The position numbers and the translations under genes are program-made. A model generated the notes under the pieces. It saw only the letters and a list, made by a program, of their open reading frames with translations, searched no databases and was not told the origin of the DNA. From NCBI GenBank assembly GCA_947466165.1, contig CANIDW010000060.1, positions 1 through 7,952 of the forward strand: 7,952 nucleotides of DNA, read 5' to 3'. Positions within the stretch are counted from its first letter, which is position 1, and each line of letters starts with the position of its first letter. This DNA comes from Comamonadaceae bacterium (GTDB taxonomy: Bacteria; Pseudomonadota; Gammaproteobacteria; Burkholderiales; Burkholderiaceae_C). This document shows positions 1-5,998 of the stretch, piece by piece.

Positions 1-366
1 ATGATCGTCATAAGGCATTTATCCATTGATTGACGGCGATAAGTTAGCTACACAATCAGGCCAAGTACCCATCTGCAGTTATTGGCTGCTACTTAATTTT
101 TTTACGACTGCCAAAACTCGAAAAATACGCTCCCATGTTTTTATGATGGCTTCAATGCCTCGCTTTTTTTATTTTTACTCCGTTTGGAGCTGAATGGCAA
201 GTGACTGTTGACTCAAACGTCGTATTGACCATTTGACCGACTTTGACTGAACAAGTTATTGTCCGCACCCCCCAACTGGTCAAATCTGTTTCGGCGATGA
301 CAGCTAAGACAACCGGGCAAGTCCACTGATCGCCTTAATTCGTCATGTTCGATTGCAGAGCTGTGA
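1..366. other. AT-rich gene-free stretch
   Basis: No frame on either strand carries a recognisable protein. All six frames are broken by frequent stops, and the stretch holds long T and A runs. A hand count over 1-180 gives about 38% GC, clearly below the roughly 58% of a sampled line inside rimO. A cluster of TTGAC words lies at 208-283. The last part (about 320-366) may be the eroded 5' half of the helix-turn-helix gene that follows. Low GC and lack of coding capacity suggest decayed foreign DNA, which is an inference. Confidence 0.6.
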
Positions 367-528
367 TTAGTCGCTGACCGGGAGAGGCTGGCTCTGGACG
401 CAGAGGTCGATAGGACAGTCGTTTCGAAGATTGAGCGATGTGTGGGCAACCCGAGCCTAGACACGCTGCTTAGGCTAGCCAACCGGCTCGACACAACCGT
501 GTCTACGCTTCTTGCACCCAAGGGCTGA
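367..528 (+). pseudogene. XRE-family helix-turn-helix regulator, C-terminal remnant
   Basis: The plus-strand frame running to a TGA at 526-528 reads about 53 codons and contains ERLALDAEVDRTVVSKIER followed by NPSLDTLLRLANRL and VSTLL. This is the second half of a Cro/C1 (XRE) helix-turn-helix domain: helix 2, the recognition helix (VDRTVVSKIER), then the conserved NPSLDTLLRLA helix and the closing LSTLL-like turn. The expected N-terminal helix 1 is missing. The frame is closed by a TGA at 364-366 and no usable ATG or GTG start with a ribosome binding site lies ahead of the motif. Intact relatives usually have about 20-25 more residues before this point. The gene therefore looks inactivated by erosion of its 5' end. 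Such small regulators are common in phages, genomic islands and toxin-antitoxin loci, which fits the AT-rich, gene-poor surroundings. Family assignment is firm; its original partner is unknown. Confidence 0.7.
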
Positions 529-840
529 TTTTTTCGGAACTATCGCTTTTTTCCCCTAACGAATTAGGTTGCTTGCTGCCTGAAAAAGTGCTTCTTAAGA
601 GGGTACGATGCAGCTGACAAATTATTTGACACCTTGGCGGCCACCCCCCCCTATTGGCATTTGAGCAGGGCGATCAGCTAGCCAGCGTATGACCCCCTCA
701 AAGCCTTGTCGTTAGGGGTATCAAAGGCAAAGCGGGGGTACAGACGGGGGTGCAAACTGGCTTTTGATTTTATGAAACCTAGCGTTTACAAGGGTCTCAG
801 ACCATCTTTCGAGCGGTTTCACACGACCAAATCAATCAAC
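529..840. other. Gene-poor stretch with G-rich short repeats
   Basis: No convincing gene lies here. The open frame at 706-939 has no database-like features, an awkward composition, and runs through the terminator at 841-874. The stretch holds a small perfect inverted repeat CCTAA/TTAGG at 555-568, C-runs at about 644-652, and a group of G-run repeats at 713-756. From 773 it holds an inverted repeat TGAAACC/GGTTTCA that precedes the strong terminator. Confidence 0.5.
733..756 (+). repeat. Two tandem 12-base G-rich repeats (GGGGGTRCA)
   Basis: CGGGGGTACAGA (733-744) is followed directly by CGGGGGTGCAAA (745-756), two copies of a 12-base unit with two differences. A looser copy, AGGGGTATCAAA, lies at 714-725. 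Runs of short G-rich GGGGGTACA-like repeats are reminiscent of sequence next to tyrosine-integrase insertion sites in Burkholderiales, but that parallel is from memory and no integrase gene is present in the window. The repeats themselves are directly visible; their role is an inference. Confidence 0.5.
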
Positions 841-874
841 GACCTAAAGCTGCAAGGCTTTAGGTCTTTTTTTT
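841..874 (+). terminator. Strong intrinsic terminator, rightward
   Basis: A perfect 10-base stem, GACCTAAAGC (841-850) with GCTTTAGGTC (857-866), closes a six-base loop (TGCAAG) and is followed at once by eight T residues (867-874). There is no matching A tract on the left side, so it works for plus-strand transcription only. No intact gene lies upstream on that strand, so its transcript is unidentified. Confidence 0.88.
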
Positions 875-896
875 GGATTTTTAAAACTACACCTTC

Positions 897-935
897 AAGC
901 CAAGCCCTTTGTATTCAATGGGCCTGGGCTGGCTT
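897..935 (-). terminator. Possible weak terminator after the cupin gene
   Basis: AAGCCAAGCCC (897-907) can pair with GGGCTGGCTT (926-935), a 10-base stem with one bulged base around an 18-base loop. It begins directly after the cupin stop codon (936-938). The U tract on the minus-strand RNA is poor (four T only after ten mixed bases), so termination would be inefficient or factor-assisted. Confidence 0.35.
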
Positions 936-1355
936 TTAGCGCTGGTGCTCGGCAGAGACGGGACGCGTCTCGCCGGTGGCGGTCACTGTTCTGGTGGCTT
1001 GCAGCGAGGCATAAGTCCAGAAAATCTTCATCGGTTCAGTCTCCGACAGGTTGCGAAAACGGTGCGACACGTTGGGCGGAATCCAGGTGGTGTCTTGCGG
1101 ATTCAGTGCAATGGCTTCCTGGCCCTCCATGTCCATCATGGCGTGTCCTTCCAGCAGCATCACGCTTTCTTCACAGTTGTGGCTGTGAAAGGGGATGGCG
1201 ACACCTGGCCCAAATTCGGTGATGCCGTTGATGAAACCCGTAGCGCCAAGCGATGGTGAAACCAGCGGGGTAGTCCGGGCACCGCCGCCACGGTCGTAGC
1301 TTTTGAGTTCAGTCGGACGCAAAACGGTGGGGCGTGGGGCCGAGAGTGTAGTCAT
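936..1355 (-). CDS. Small single-domain cupin protein
   Basis: This encodes a 139-residue protein made of one conserved beta-barrel (RmlC-like cupin) domain. Cupin motif 1 is visible as GPGVAIPFHSHNCEE, with likely metal ligands His57, His59 and Glu62 or Glu63. Motif 2 is PPNVSHRFRN, with the fourth ligand His98. The complete His/His/Glu/His set suggests a metal-binding and possibly enzymatic protein, but single-domain cupins have many roles (isomerase, dioxygenase, sugar or small-acid binding) and the substrate cannot be read from the sequence. The frame is open to 1448, but I place the start at the ATG at 1355 (MTTLSAP). The extra upstream residues look non-coding, and a promoter (1397-1425) lies inside them. 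The upstream sequence GAAAGAAAACACC gives only a modest ribosome binding site. The gene diverges from a LysR-type regulator gene, which probably controls it. Confidence 0.85.
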   Translation of the reverse strand: MTTLSAPRPTVLRPTELKSYDRGGGARTTPLVSPSLGATGFINGITEFGPGVAIPFHSHNCEESVMLLEGHAMMDMEGQEAIALNPQDTTWIPPNVSHRFRNLSETEPMKIFWTYASLQATRTVTATGETRPVSAEHQR

Positions 1356-1396
1356 GGTGTTTTCTTTCAGTGGGTCTGAATGCCATTGTCTTTTCA

Positions 1397-1425
1397 ATTT
1401 TAAAAACCAGATTCCACTGTGTCCA
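1397..1425 (-). promoter_or_regulatory. Predicted sigma-70 promoter of the cupin gene
   Basis: On the minus strand a -35 box TGGACA (1420-1425, 5 of 6 consensus) and a -10 box TAAAAT (1397-1402, 5 of 6) are separated by exactly 17 bases. Transcription would begin near 1390, giving a leader of about 35 bases before the ATG at 1355. The -35 box overlaps the CCACTGTGTC element at 1414-1423, a candidate operator for the divergent LysR protein. Confidence 0.55.
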
Positions 1426-1483
1426 ATGCTGAATTCGTCGAGTGGCATATCATTTCGCTATTGACAGCCCTGTGACACTGTGG
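1414..1483. promoter_or_regulatory. Candidate operator pair between cupin and lysR genes
   Basis: CCACTGTGTC (1414-1423) and GACACTGTGG (1474-1483) are inverted copies of each other at 9 of 10 positions, with 50 bases between them. One overlaps the cupin -35 box and the other lies just ahead of the lysR start codon. Two spaced sites in a divergent intergenic region fit DNA looping or bending by a tetrameric LysR-type regulator. A TATCAT hexamer at 1448-1453 could serve as the lysR -10 box, but it has no good -35 box. Binding is inferred, not shown. Confidence 0.35.
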
Positions 1484-1493
1484 AAAGAAGCCC

Positions 1494-2417
1494 GTGAATC
1501 TGAGAGCCCTGCGTTATTTCGTTGCAATTGCCGATGCGGGCAGCCTGACGGCGGCAGCCGCTGCAATTTCGATTGCCCAGCCCGCCTTGACGCGGCAGTT
1601 GCGTGAACTTGAAGCCGATCTGGGTGTTCAATTGCTGCATCGCACCCCCCGCGGTGTGTTGCTGACGCAAGCCGGTGTCACGCTTTACGAGTCGGCGCAG
1701 CGCATGTTGGCCGAGGCCGCCCGGGTGCGTGAGCATCTGGCGCGCCGTCAGGACAACAGCAGCGCCACAGTAGTGCTGGGTGCTTCTCCAACGCTGGCGC
1801 GTGTGCTGCTGCCCAATTTGTTTGAAAGTTGCCAGCGGTCATTGGCGGGGGTCAAGCTGCGCGCTCGCGAGGCCTTTACCCCGGCGTTGCTGGACTGGCT
1901 GGAGCGCGGCATGGTGGACATGGCCATCGTGACCAATCCCGAGGCCGGCCGGCCCTTGAGCCTGCATCCTTTGCTGGGGGAGCCGCTGGCGCTGGTCTCT
2001 CATGTGTCGCTCAAGTTAGACCCGGTCATTACTATCAGCCAGTTGGCCCGCATTCCTTTGCTTATGACCAGCTTGCACCGTTCCATTGTTGAAAGGCAGT
2101 TGTTGCCGGTTGGCGGGCAGTTGATGGTGCAAGCTGAAATTGATTCGGTGGACTCCATCCGTGAGTTGGTTCAACAAGGCCAGTGGGCCACCATCATGCC
2201 GGTTTCGGTCTTCAAAGAGCCGCACACGGCCAAAACCATTCAAATGTCTGAAATTTCAGGCGTGCAACTCAATCGCCTGTTGGTTCTGGCCACACGTGTT
2301 GAGCGCCAGGACAACAGCGCGCAGCATGTGGTGCGTGAGATGATCGAATCAGAATTCGCACGCCTGTCCAGGCAAGGTGTTTTCAGCTTTGCCGGGTCGG
2401 ACAAAGTAAGACCTTGA
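1494..2417 (+). CDS. LysR-type transcriptional regulator
   Basis: This encodes a 307-residue cytoplasmic DNA-binding regulator of normal LysR length. Residues 1-60 form the winged helix-turn-helix: MNLRALRYFVAIADAGSLTA, then the recognition-helix region IAQPALTRQLRELEADLG, and the wing LLHRTPRGVLLTQAG. A linker helix (about 62-88) leads to a periplasmic-binding-protein-like effector domain (about 91-295) containing the typical RxxxxxLLDWLERGMVDMAIV segment. The start is the GTG at 1494, preceded by GGAAAG at 1482-1487; the family's usual MNxRxLRYF opening begins exactly here and there is no nearby ATG in frame. It diverges from the cupin gene and converges on rdgC, with 14 bases between the stop codons and no visible terminator. 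Autorepression and effector-dependent activation of the cupin gene are the family norm and an inference here. The effector is unknown. Confidence 0.93.
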   Translation: MNLRALRYFVAIADAGSLTAAAAAISIAQPALTRQLRELEADLGVQLLHRTPRGVLLTQAGVTLYESAQRMLAEAARVREHLARRQDNSSATVVLGASPTLARVLLPNLFESCQRSLAGVKLRAREAFTPALLDWLERGMVDMAIVTNPEAGRPLSLHPLLGEPLALVSHVSLKLDPVITISQLARIPLLMTSLHRSIVERQLLPVGGQLMVQAEIDSVDSIRELVQQGQWATIMPVSVFKEPHTAKTIQMSEISGVQLNRLLVLATRVERQDNSAQHVVREMIESEFARLSRQGVFSFAGSDKVRP

Positions 2418-2431
2418 GCTTTCGCCGCCCG

Positions 2432-3421
2432 TCAAAAGGGTGCGTCTGCCATGGCGGCCTGGGGCGCATTTGCTGGGGCCACACCAGCGCTGGCTGTGTC
2501 GACGGTTTCACCGCCCAGTGCTTCGATTAAATCTGGCAGCATGGCTGCCAGCTCGCCAGTCAATAGGGCGGCGTCTGTGTCAAAGCCGTCATCGTCTTTG
2601 CCGCCTTCTTGCACGCCGTCCAGCACCGCGTCGAGCAGCTTGAGTTTTTTGACTTGTCCGGTCTCTGTGAGCATGAAAGACACCCGGTCATGCCAGGTCA
2701 GCGCCAGTTGGGTAGGTACCTTGCCGCTGGCGATGTGCAGGGGGACCTCGTCAATCTCTAGGGTGTGGCGCGCGTAACGCACTGTTGATTTCAGATCGTC
2801 CGGCGTTTTGAGTTCGCAGTCACGGTCTATCGTGAAGCCAACAGGCGCTTCCTGGCTCGACAGCCAGTGCGACATGGCTGCCGCTGCTGACATCTGCGTC
2901 ATCACCGGCTTCACACCCAGGCCAGGCCTTGAGCCCGGCACCTCGCTCAGGGCTTCCACCAGGAAAGTCACCACCTTGTCGGCGCCACTCAAACTGCCGG
3001 TGTCCACCACCAGAAAGCGGCGCACAGGGTCTAACCAGACCAGCGTGTTGCTGCGCTTTGTGAAGGCCCTTGGCAGCAAGTCCAGTATCACTTCTTCTTT
3101 GATGGCTTTTTTGATTTTGGCGCTTGCGCGCTCCTGGCCGGTTTCTTCCTTGTACTGCTCGATGCGGGCTTGCAGCGCCTCTTTCACGGCCGATGAGGGC
3201 AGCGGGCGTTTTTCTGTACACAGTTGAAAAATAAGTTGTCCGCCTACGCTCTCCAGCAGCGCCAGGCTCTTGGCACCCCGAGGTGCTGACCAACCACTGG
3301 ACTCCGGCTGAGTCGGGCCGCAAGGCAAGAAGCGGGCAGCTTGCAGCGCTTGTTCGAAATCATCCAATGCGGGCATCGCAAAGTCAGCTGCAATACGGAA
3401 ATACGAGGCGGTTTTGAACAT
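2432..3421 (-). CDS. rdgC: Recombination-associated protein RdgC
   Basis: This encodes a 329-residue protein matching RdgC along its whole length. Family signatures are visible in order: FLPCG (31-35) and GW (43-44), the lysine/glutamate-rich helical segment around 80-110, LLPRAF (115-120), GKVPTQLALTW (233-243), and the C-terminal block ALLTGELAAMLPDLIEALGG (285-304). The E. coli protein is about 303 residues; the extra length here is an Ala/Pro-rich tail after residue 305 (ASAGVAPANAPQAAMADAPF). RdgC forms a ring-shaped dimer that binds double-stranded DNA in the nucleoid and limits RecA filament formation and function; in Neisseria it influences pilin variation. The start is the ATG at 3421, where MFK matches family starts, though the ribosome binding site ahead is weak. 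It is convergent with the lysR gene and lies 107 bases downstream of the NUDIX gene, far enough to have its own promoter. Confidence 0.95.
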   Translation of the reverse strand: MFKTASYFRIAADFAMPALDDFEQALQAARFLPCGPTQPESSGWSAPRGAKSLALLESVGGQLIFQLCTEKRPLPSSAVKEALQARIEQYKEETGQERASAKIKKAIKEEVILDLLPRAFTKRSNTLVWLDPVRRFLVVDTGSLSGADKVVTFLVEALSEVPGSRPGLGVKPVMTQMSAAAAMSHWLSSQEAPVGFTIDRDCELKTPDDLKSTVRYARHTLEIDEVPLHIASGKVPTQLALTWHDRVSFMLTETGQVKKLKLLDAVLDGVQEGGKDDDGFDTDAALLTGELAAMLPDLIEALGGETVDTASAGVAPANAPQAAMADAPF

Positions 3422-3446
3422 GCAGTCAGCGTCTTATGAAATGGAA

Positions 3447-3476
3447 ATAAAAAAGGGGTGGCGAAACAAATGACAA
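3447..3476 (-). promoter_or_regulatory. Candidate rdgC promoter
   Basis: On the minus strand TTGTCA (3471-3476, 5 of 6 match to the -35 consensus) and TTTTAT (3447-3452, 4 of 6) are 18 bases apart in the gap between the NUDIX gene and rdgC. The -35 box is half of a small inverted repeat TGACAAGTCA. The evidence is consensus matching only. Confidence 0.35.
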
Positions 3477-3528
3477 GTCATCGCCGTCAAGCGCAGGACG
3501 ACGACTGTGGCTGCAGGTCAAGCCAGGT

Positions 3529-4083
3529 TCAGGCGATGTCCACCACGTGGGTGCCGAACAGGCCTTGCCGGCGATCGGCGAAATAGCGAGTCAGGGTTTC
3601 TTTGACGGTGCGAAAAGCGATGTCGTCCCAGGGGATTTCAGCTTCGGTGAACAACCTGGCTTCCATGGTTTCATGGCCCGGGTCAAAGTCCGTGCTGAGC
3701 AGCTGTGCACGGTAAAACAAATGCACCTGGCCTACGCGCGCCACGTTCATGATGGCAAACAGCGCTTGCATTTCAAATTGAGCCCCTGCTTCTTCTTGCG
3801 TCTCGCGCGCAGCACCCTGGGCCGTCGTCTCGCCTAGCTCCATGAAGCCGGCCGGCAGTGTCCACATGCCGCGTCGCGGCTCGATATTGCGTTTGCACAG
3901 CAAGACCTGCTCGCCGGACTCGCCCCACACCGGCACGGTGCCCACTACATTGAGCGGGTTTTCATAGTGAACCGTGTGGCAGGCGGTGCAGATGGCACGC
4001 TCCCGGGTGTCGCCATCGTCGGGCAAGCGGTAAGCCACGGGGCAGCCGCATTCTCGGCAGTGTTTCAGGGGCGTGCGTTGCAT
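3529..4083 (-). CDS. NUDIX hydrolase with N-terminal zinc ribbon
   Basis: This encodes a 184-residue cytoplasmic hydrolase. The N-terminus carries a CxxC...CxxC zinc ribbon (Cys9, Cys12, Cys32, Cys35) of the Nudix_N type. The catalytic Nudix box follows: Gly79, Glu85, Arg93-Glu94, Glu97-Glu98 and Gly100, in GFMELGETTAQGAARETQEE followed by AGA. All residues of the GX5EX7REUXEEXGU signature are present, so Mg-dependent cleavage of a nucleoside diphosphate linked to another moiety is expected. Zinc-ribbon members of this group have been linked to ADP-ribose or dinucleotide coenzymes (NADH, FAD); the substrate here is not determinable. The start at 4083 is supported by AGGAA spaced three bases before the ATG. 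It starts 8 bases after the end of the ABM-domain gene, on the same strand, so the two are very likely one transcription unit, with a small hairpin at the junction. Confidence 0.93.
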   Translation of the reverse strand: MQRTPLKHCRECGCPVAYRLPDDGDTRERAICTACHTVHYENPLNVVGTVPVWGESGEQVLLCKRNIEPRRGMWTLPAGFMELGETTAQGAARETQEEAGAQFEMQALFAIMNVARVGQVHLFYRAQLLSTDFDPGHETMEARLFTEAEIPWDDIAFRTVKETLTRYFADRRQGLFGTHVVDIA

Positions 4084-4091
4084 ATTTCCTG

Positions 4092-4394
4092 TCAGTCTGA
4101 CTTACAGACTAACTCAAAGTGCTCCACCACAGGGGGCGATGCGAAAAATGGTCCCACAATCGCGCGCCAATCGGCAAATGCCGGCGATTGCCGAAAGCCG
4201 ATGGTGTGGTCTTCTAAAGTTGCCCAGAAAATTTGCAGGATGTAGCGATCGGGGCTTTCAATGCCCTTGTTGACTTTGAATCCCTCAAAGCCTTTAGCGT
4301 GTGAAATCACGGTTTTCAGTCCGCGTTCAATGGCCTCGTCAAAAGCCGCTTGCTGGCCTGGATGAATACGGATATCTGCAAGTTCGAGAATCAT
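4092..4394 (-). CDS. Antibiotic biosynthesis monooxygenase (ABM) domain protein
   Basis: This encodes a 100-residue protein of the ABM dimeric alpha/beta-barrel fold. It opens MILELADIRIHPGQQAAFDEA, the typical first strand and helix. FKVNKGIESPDRYILQIFW follows as the second and third strands, then a helix with HTIGFRQSPAFADWRAIVGPFF, and a closing strand VEHFELV. The open frame continues to 4595, but the ATG at 4394 is chosen. It has AAAGGA spaced 5-6 bases upstream, the family fold starts there, and the upstream extension would run into divergent rimO. Members are small cofactor-free monooxygenases, heme-degrading enzymes, or proteins with no tested activity; no heme ligand or catalytic residue is conclusive here. 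The name 'antibiotic biosynthesis' is historical and implies nothing about this gene. It is first in a likely two-gene operon with the NUDIX hydrolase and is divergent from rimO (100 bases between starts). Confidence 0.85.
   Translation of the reverse strand: MILELADIRIHPGQQAAFDEAIERGLKTVISHAKGFEGFKVNKGIESPDRYILQIFWATLEDHTIGFRQSPAFADWRAIVGPFFASPPVVEHFELVCKSD
4094..4110 (-). promoter_or_regulatory. Hairpin at the ABM/NUDIX gene junction
   Basis: AGTCTG (4094-4099) and CAGACT (4105-4110) form a perfect six-base stem with a five-base loop in the minus-strand mRNA. It covers the last codons of the ABM gene and ends three bases before the AGGAA ribosome binding site of the NUDIX gene. Translating ribosomes finishing the first gene would open it, so it could support translational coupling. 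It has no U tract and is not a terminator. Confidence 0.35.
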
Positions 4395-4457
4395 GTTTTC
4401 CTTTTGTGGTGCCCAGAATGGGGATGCGGCTATTTTGGCTCGATTTTCAACCATCCT

Positions 4458-4494
4458 TTGAGAGCTTACCTTCTGCCTCTGAGACAATGCGTGT
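4458..4494 (+). promoter_or_regulatory. Candidate rimO promoter close to the start codon
   Basis: TTGAGA (4458-4463) and GACAAT (4483-4488, within GAGACAAT) are 19 bases apart, a little longer than ideal. The -10-like box ends only six bases before the rimO ATG at 4495, so transcription would begin at or next to the start codon. No Shine-Dalgarno sequence lies in the interval, which agrees with a leaderless mRNA. Confidence 0.4.
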
Positions 4495-5922
4495 ATGAGT
4501 GAAAACACGAGCGCCGCCACGGCAACTTCCCCCCCGTCTTCGATTGCGGGCAAACCTGCGCCCCGCGTTGGCTTCGTGAGCCTGGGCTGCCCCAAGGCGC
4601 TGACCGATTCCGAATTGATCCTGACGCGCCTGAGCGCCGAAGGCTACGAGACGTCCAAGACATTTGAAGGCGCTGACCTGGTCATCGTCAACACCTGCGG
4701 CTTCATTGACGACGCCGTGCGCGAAAGTCTGGACACCATCGGCGAAGCGCTGGCGGCCAACGGCAAGGTCATCGTCACCGGTTGCCTGGGCGCCAAGACC
4801 GGCGACAGCGGCGGCAATCTTGTCAAGCAAATGCACCCCAGCGTGCTCGCCGTGACCGGCCCCCACGCCACCCAGGAAGTCATGGACGCCGTGCACCTGA
4901 ACCTGCCCAAGCCGCACGACCCCTTTGTTGACCTCGTGCCCAATTCTTTTGGCATTGCTGGCATCAAGCTCACGCCGCGGCATTACGCCTACCTCAAGAT
5001 CAGCGAAGGCTGCAACCACCGCTGCACTTTCTGCATCATCCCGTCGATGCGCGGCGACCTGGTGTCGCGCCCAATTGGCGATGTGCTGGGCGAGGCCCGT
5101 GCGTTGTTTGAAGGCGGCGTCAAAGAGCTGCTGGTGATCAGCCAGGACACCTCGGCTTACGGTGTGGACGTCAAATACCGCACCGGTTTTTACGACGGCA
5201 AGCCTGTCAAGACGCGCATGCTCGAGCTGGTCAAGACGCTTGGCGAGTTGGCCGAGCCCTACGGCGCCTGGGTACGCCTGCATTACGTCTACCCCTATCC
5301 GAGCGTGGACGAGGTGATTCCGCTGATGGCCACTGGTCTCGTGCTGCCTTACCTTGACGTACCGCTGCAGCACAGCCACCCGGATGTGCTCAAGCGCATG
5401 AAGCGACCTGCCAGCGGCGAGAAAAACCTCGAACGCATTGCCCGCTGGCGCGAGATGTGCCCTGAGATCGTCATCCGCAGTACCTTTATTGCGGGTTTTC
5501 CGGGAGAGACCGAAGCCGAGTTTGATCATTTGCTCGACTTCATGCGCGAAGCCCGTATCGACCGCGCCGGCTGCTTTGCCTACAGCCCGGTTCAAGGCGC
5601 TGCCGCCAATGAGATTCCCGGCATGCTGCCCTTAGAAGTACGCGAAGAGCGGCGCGCCCGTTTCATGGCGGTGGCCGAAGAAGTCTCCAGCCAAAAGCTG
5701 CGTGAGCGCGTGGGCGCCACCATGCAAGTACTGGTCGATTCCGCACCGGCGCTGGGCCGCAAGGGGGGCGTGGGCCGAAGCTACGCGGATGCGCCGGAAA
5801 TTGACGGCACTGTCAAACTGCTGCCGCCCGAAAAGATCAGTAAGACTCTGAAAGTGGGTGAGTTCACCCGGGCCCGGATTGTGGGAACCCAAGGCCACGA
5901 CCTGGTGGCTGTTCCCGTCTGA
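4495..5922 (+). CDS. rimO: Ribosomal protein S12 methylthiotransferase RimO
   Basis: This encodes a 475-residue radical-SAM enzyme that adds a methylthio group to the conserved aspartate of ribosomal protein S12 (Asp89 in E. coli numbering). Three parts are visible. The N-terminal methylthiotransferase domain has cluster cysteines Cys32 ([12 protein letters not shown]), Cys68 (NTCGF) and Cys97 (TGCLGAKTG). The radical-SAM core has the CxxxCxxC motif Cys173/Cys177/Cys180 in [17 protein letters not shown], plus [17 protein letters not shown] and [13 protein letters not shown]. The C-terminal TRAM domain (about 405-475) binds substrate. [12 protein letters not shown] and the IIPSMRG context favour RimO over its tRNA-modifying relative MiaB. 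An unconserved Ser/Ala/Pro-rich extension of about 23 residues precedes the domain. The ATG at 4495 is the only reasonable start, as the overlapping ATG at 4488 hits a stop after three codons. No Shine-Dalgarno is evident. A terminator follows at 5960-5990. Confidence 0.97.
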   Translation: MSENTSAATATSPPSSIAGKPAPRVGFVSLGCPKALTDSELILTRLSAEGYETSKTFEGADLVIVNTCGFIDDAVRESLDTIGEALAANGKVIVTGCLGAKTGDSGGNLVKQMHPSVLAVTGPHATQEVMDAVHLNLPKPHDPFVDLVPNSFGIAGIKLTPRHYAYLKISEGCNHRCTFCIIPSMRGDLVSRPIGDVLGEARALFEGGVKELLVISQDTSAYGVDVKYRTGFYDGKPVKTRMLELVKTLGELAEPYGAWVRLHYVYPYPSVDEVIPLMATGLVLPYLDVPLQHSHPDVLKRMKRPASGEKNLERIARWREMCPEIVIRSTFIAGFPGETEAEFDHLLDFMREARIDRAGCFAYSPVQGAAANEIPGMLPLEVREERRARFMAVAEEVSSQKLRERVGATMQVLVDSAPALGRKGGVGRSYADAPEIDGTVKLLPPEKISKTLKVGEFTRARIVGTQGHDLVAVPV

Positions 5923-5959
5923 AAAGCTTGATGCGGGCCTATCAAGACCCGTACCGACG

Positions 5960-5990
5960 AAAAAAAGCCCACCAAAAGTGGGCTTTTTTT
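5960..5990. terminator. Bidirectional terminator between rimO and tRNA-Pro
   Basis: GCCCAC (5967-5972) and GTGGGC (5978-5983) form a six-base GC-rich stem with loop CAAAA, flanked by seven A (5960-5966) on the left and seven T (5984-5990) on the right. The symmetry gives an intrinsic terminator in both directions: for rimO, whose stop ends at 5922, and for the tRNA gene on the minus strand, whose encoded CCA end lies eight bases away. Confidence 0.9.
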
Positions 5991-5998
5991 GAGTTTTT

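Noticed and set aside
213..521. 102-codon minus-strand open frame in the left block
   Set aside because: It is antisense to the XRE remnant, is Ser/Arg-rich and low in complexity, and has no ribosome binding site or family motif. The plus-strand frame holds the real signature.
706..939. 77-codon plus-strand open frame
   Set aside because: It runs straight through a perfect intrinsic terminator and over the 3' end of the cupin gene, and its product has no domain-like features.
1356..1448. N-terminal extension of the cupin gene to an ATG at 1448
   Set aside because: The extra 31 codons hold a well-spaced promoter and have no cupin-family content. The ATG at 1355 gives a normal-length protein.
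1461..1466. Perfect TTGACA as a -35 box for lysR
   Set aside because: The matching -10 position would fall at about 1484-1489, overlapping the ribosome binding site only a few bases before the GTG, and no -10-like hexamer is present there.
2808..3323. Plus- and minus-strand open frames overlapping rdgC
   Set aside because: Both are out-of-frame shadows of rdgC; only the 2432-3421 frame shows the conserved RdgC blocks.
4395..4595. N-terminal extension of the ABM gene to an ATG at 4595
   Set aside because: It would overlap the start of rimO on the opposite strand. The ATG at 4394 has a good ribosome binding site and matches the fold boundary.
4447..5595. Long 382-codon open frame on the minus strand opposite rimO
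   Set aside because: It is antisense to an unmistakable rimO, and its composition (rich in Ala, Val, His, Gln, Gly, Arg without domain motifs) is what high-GC codon bias produces on the opposite strand. It also overlaps the rimO promoter region and has no ribosome binding site.
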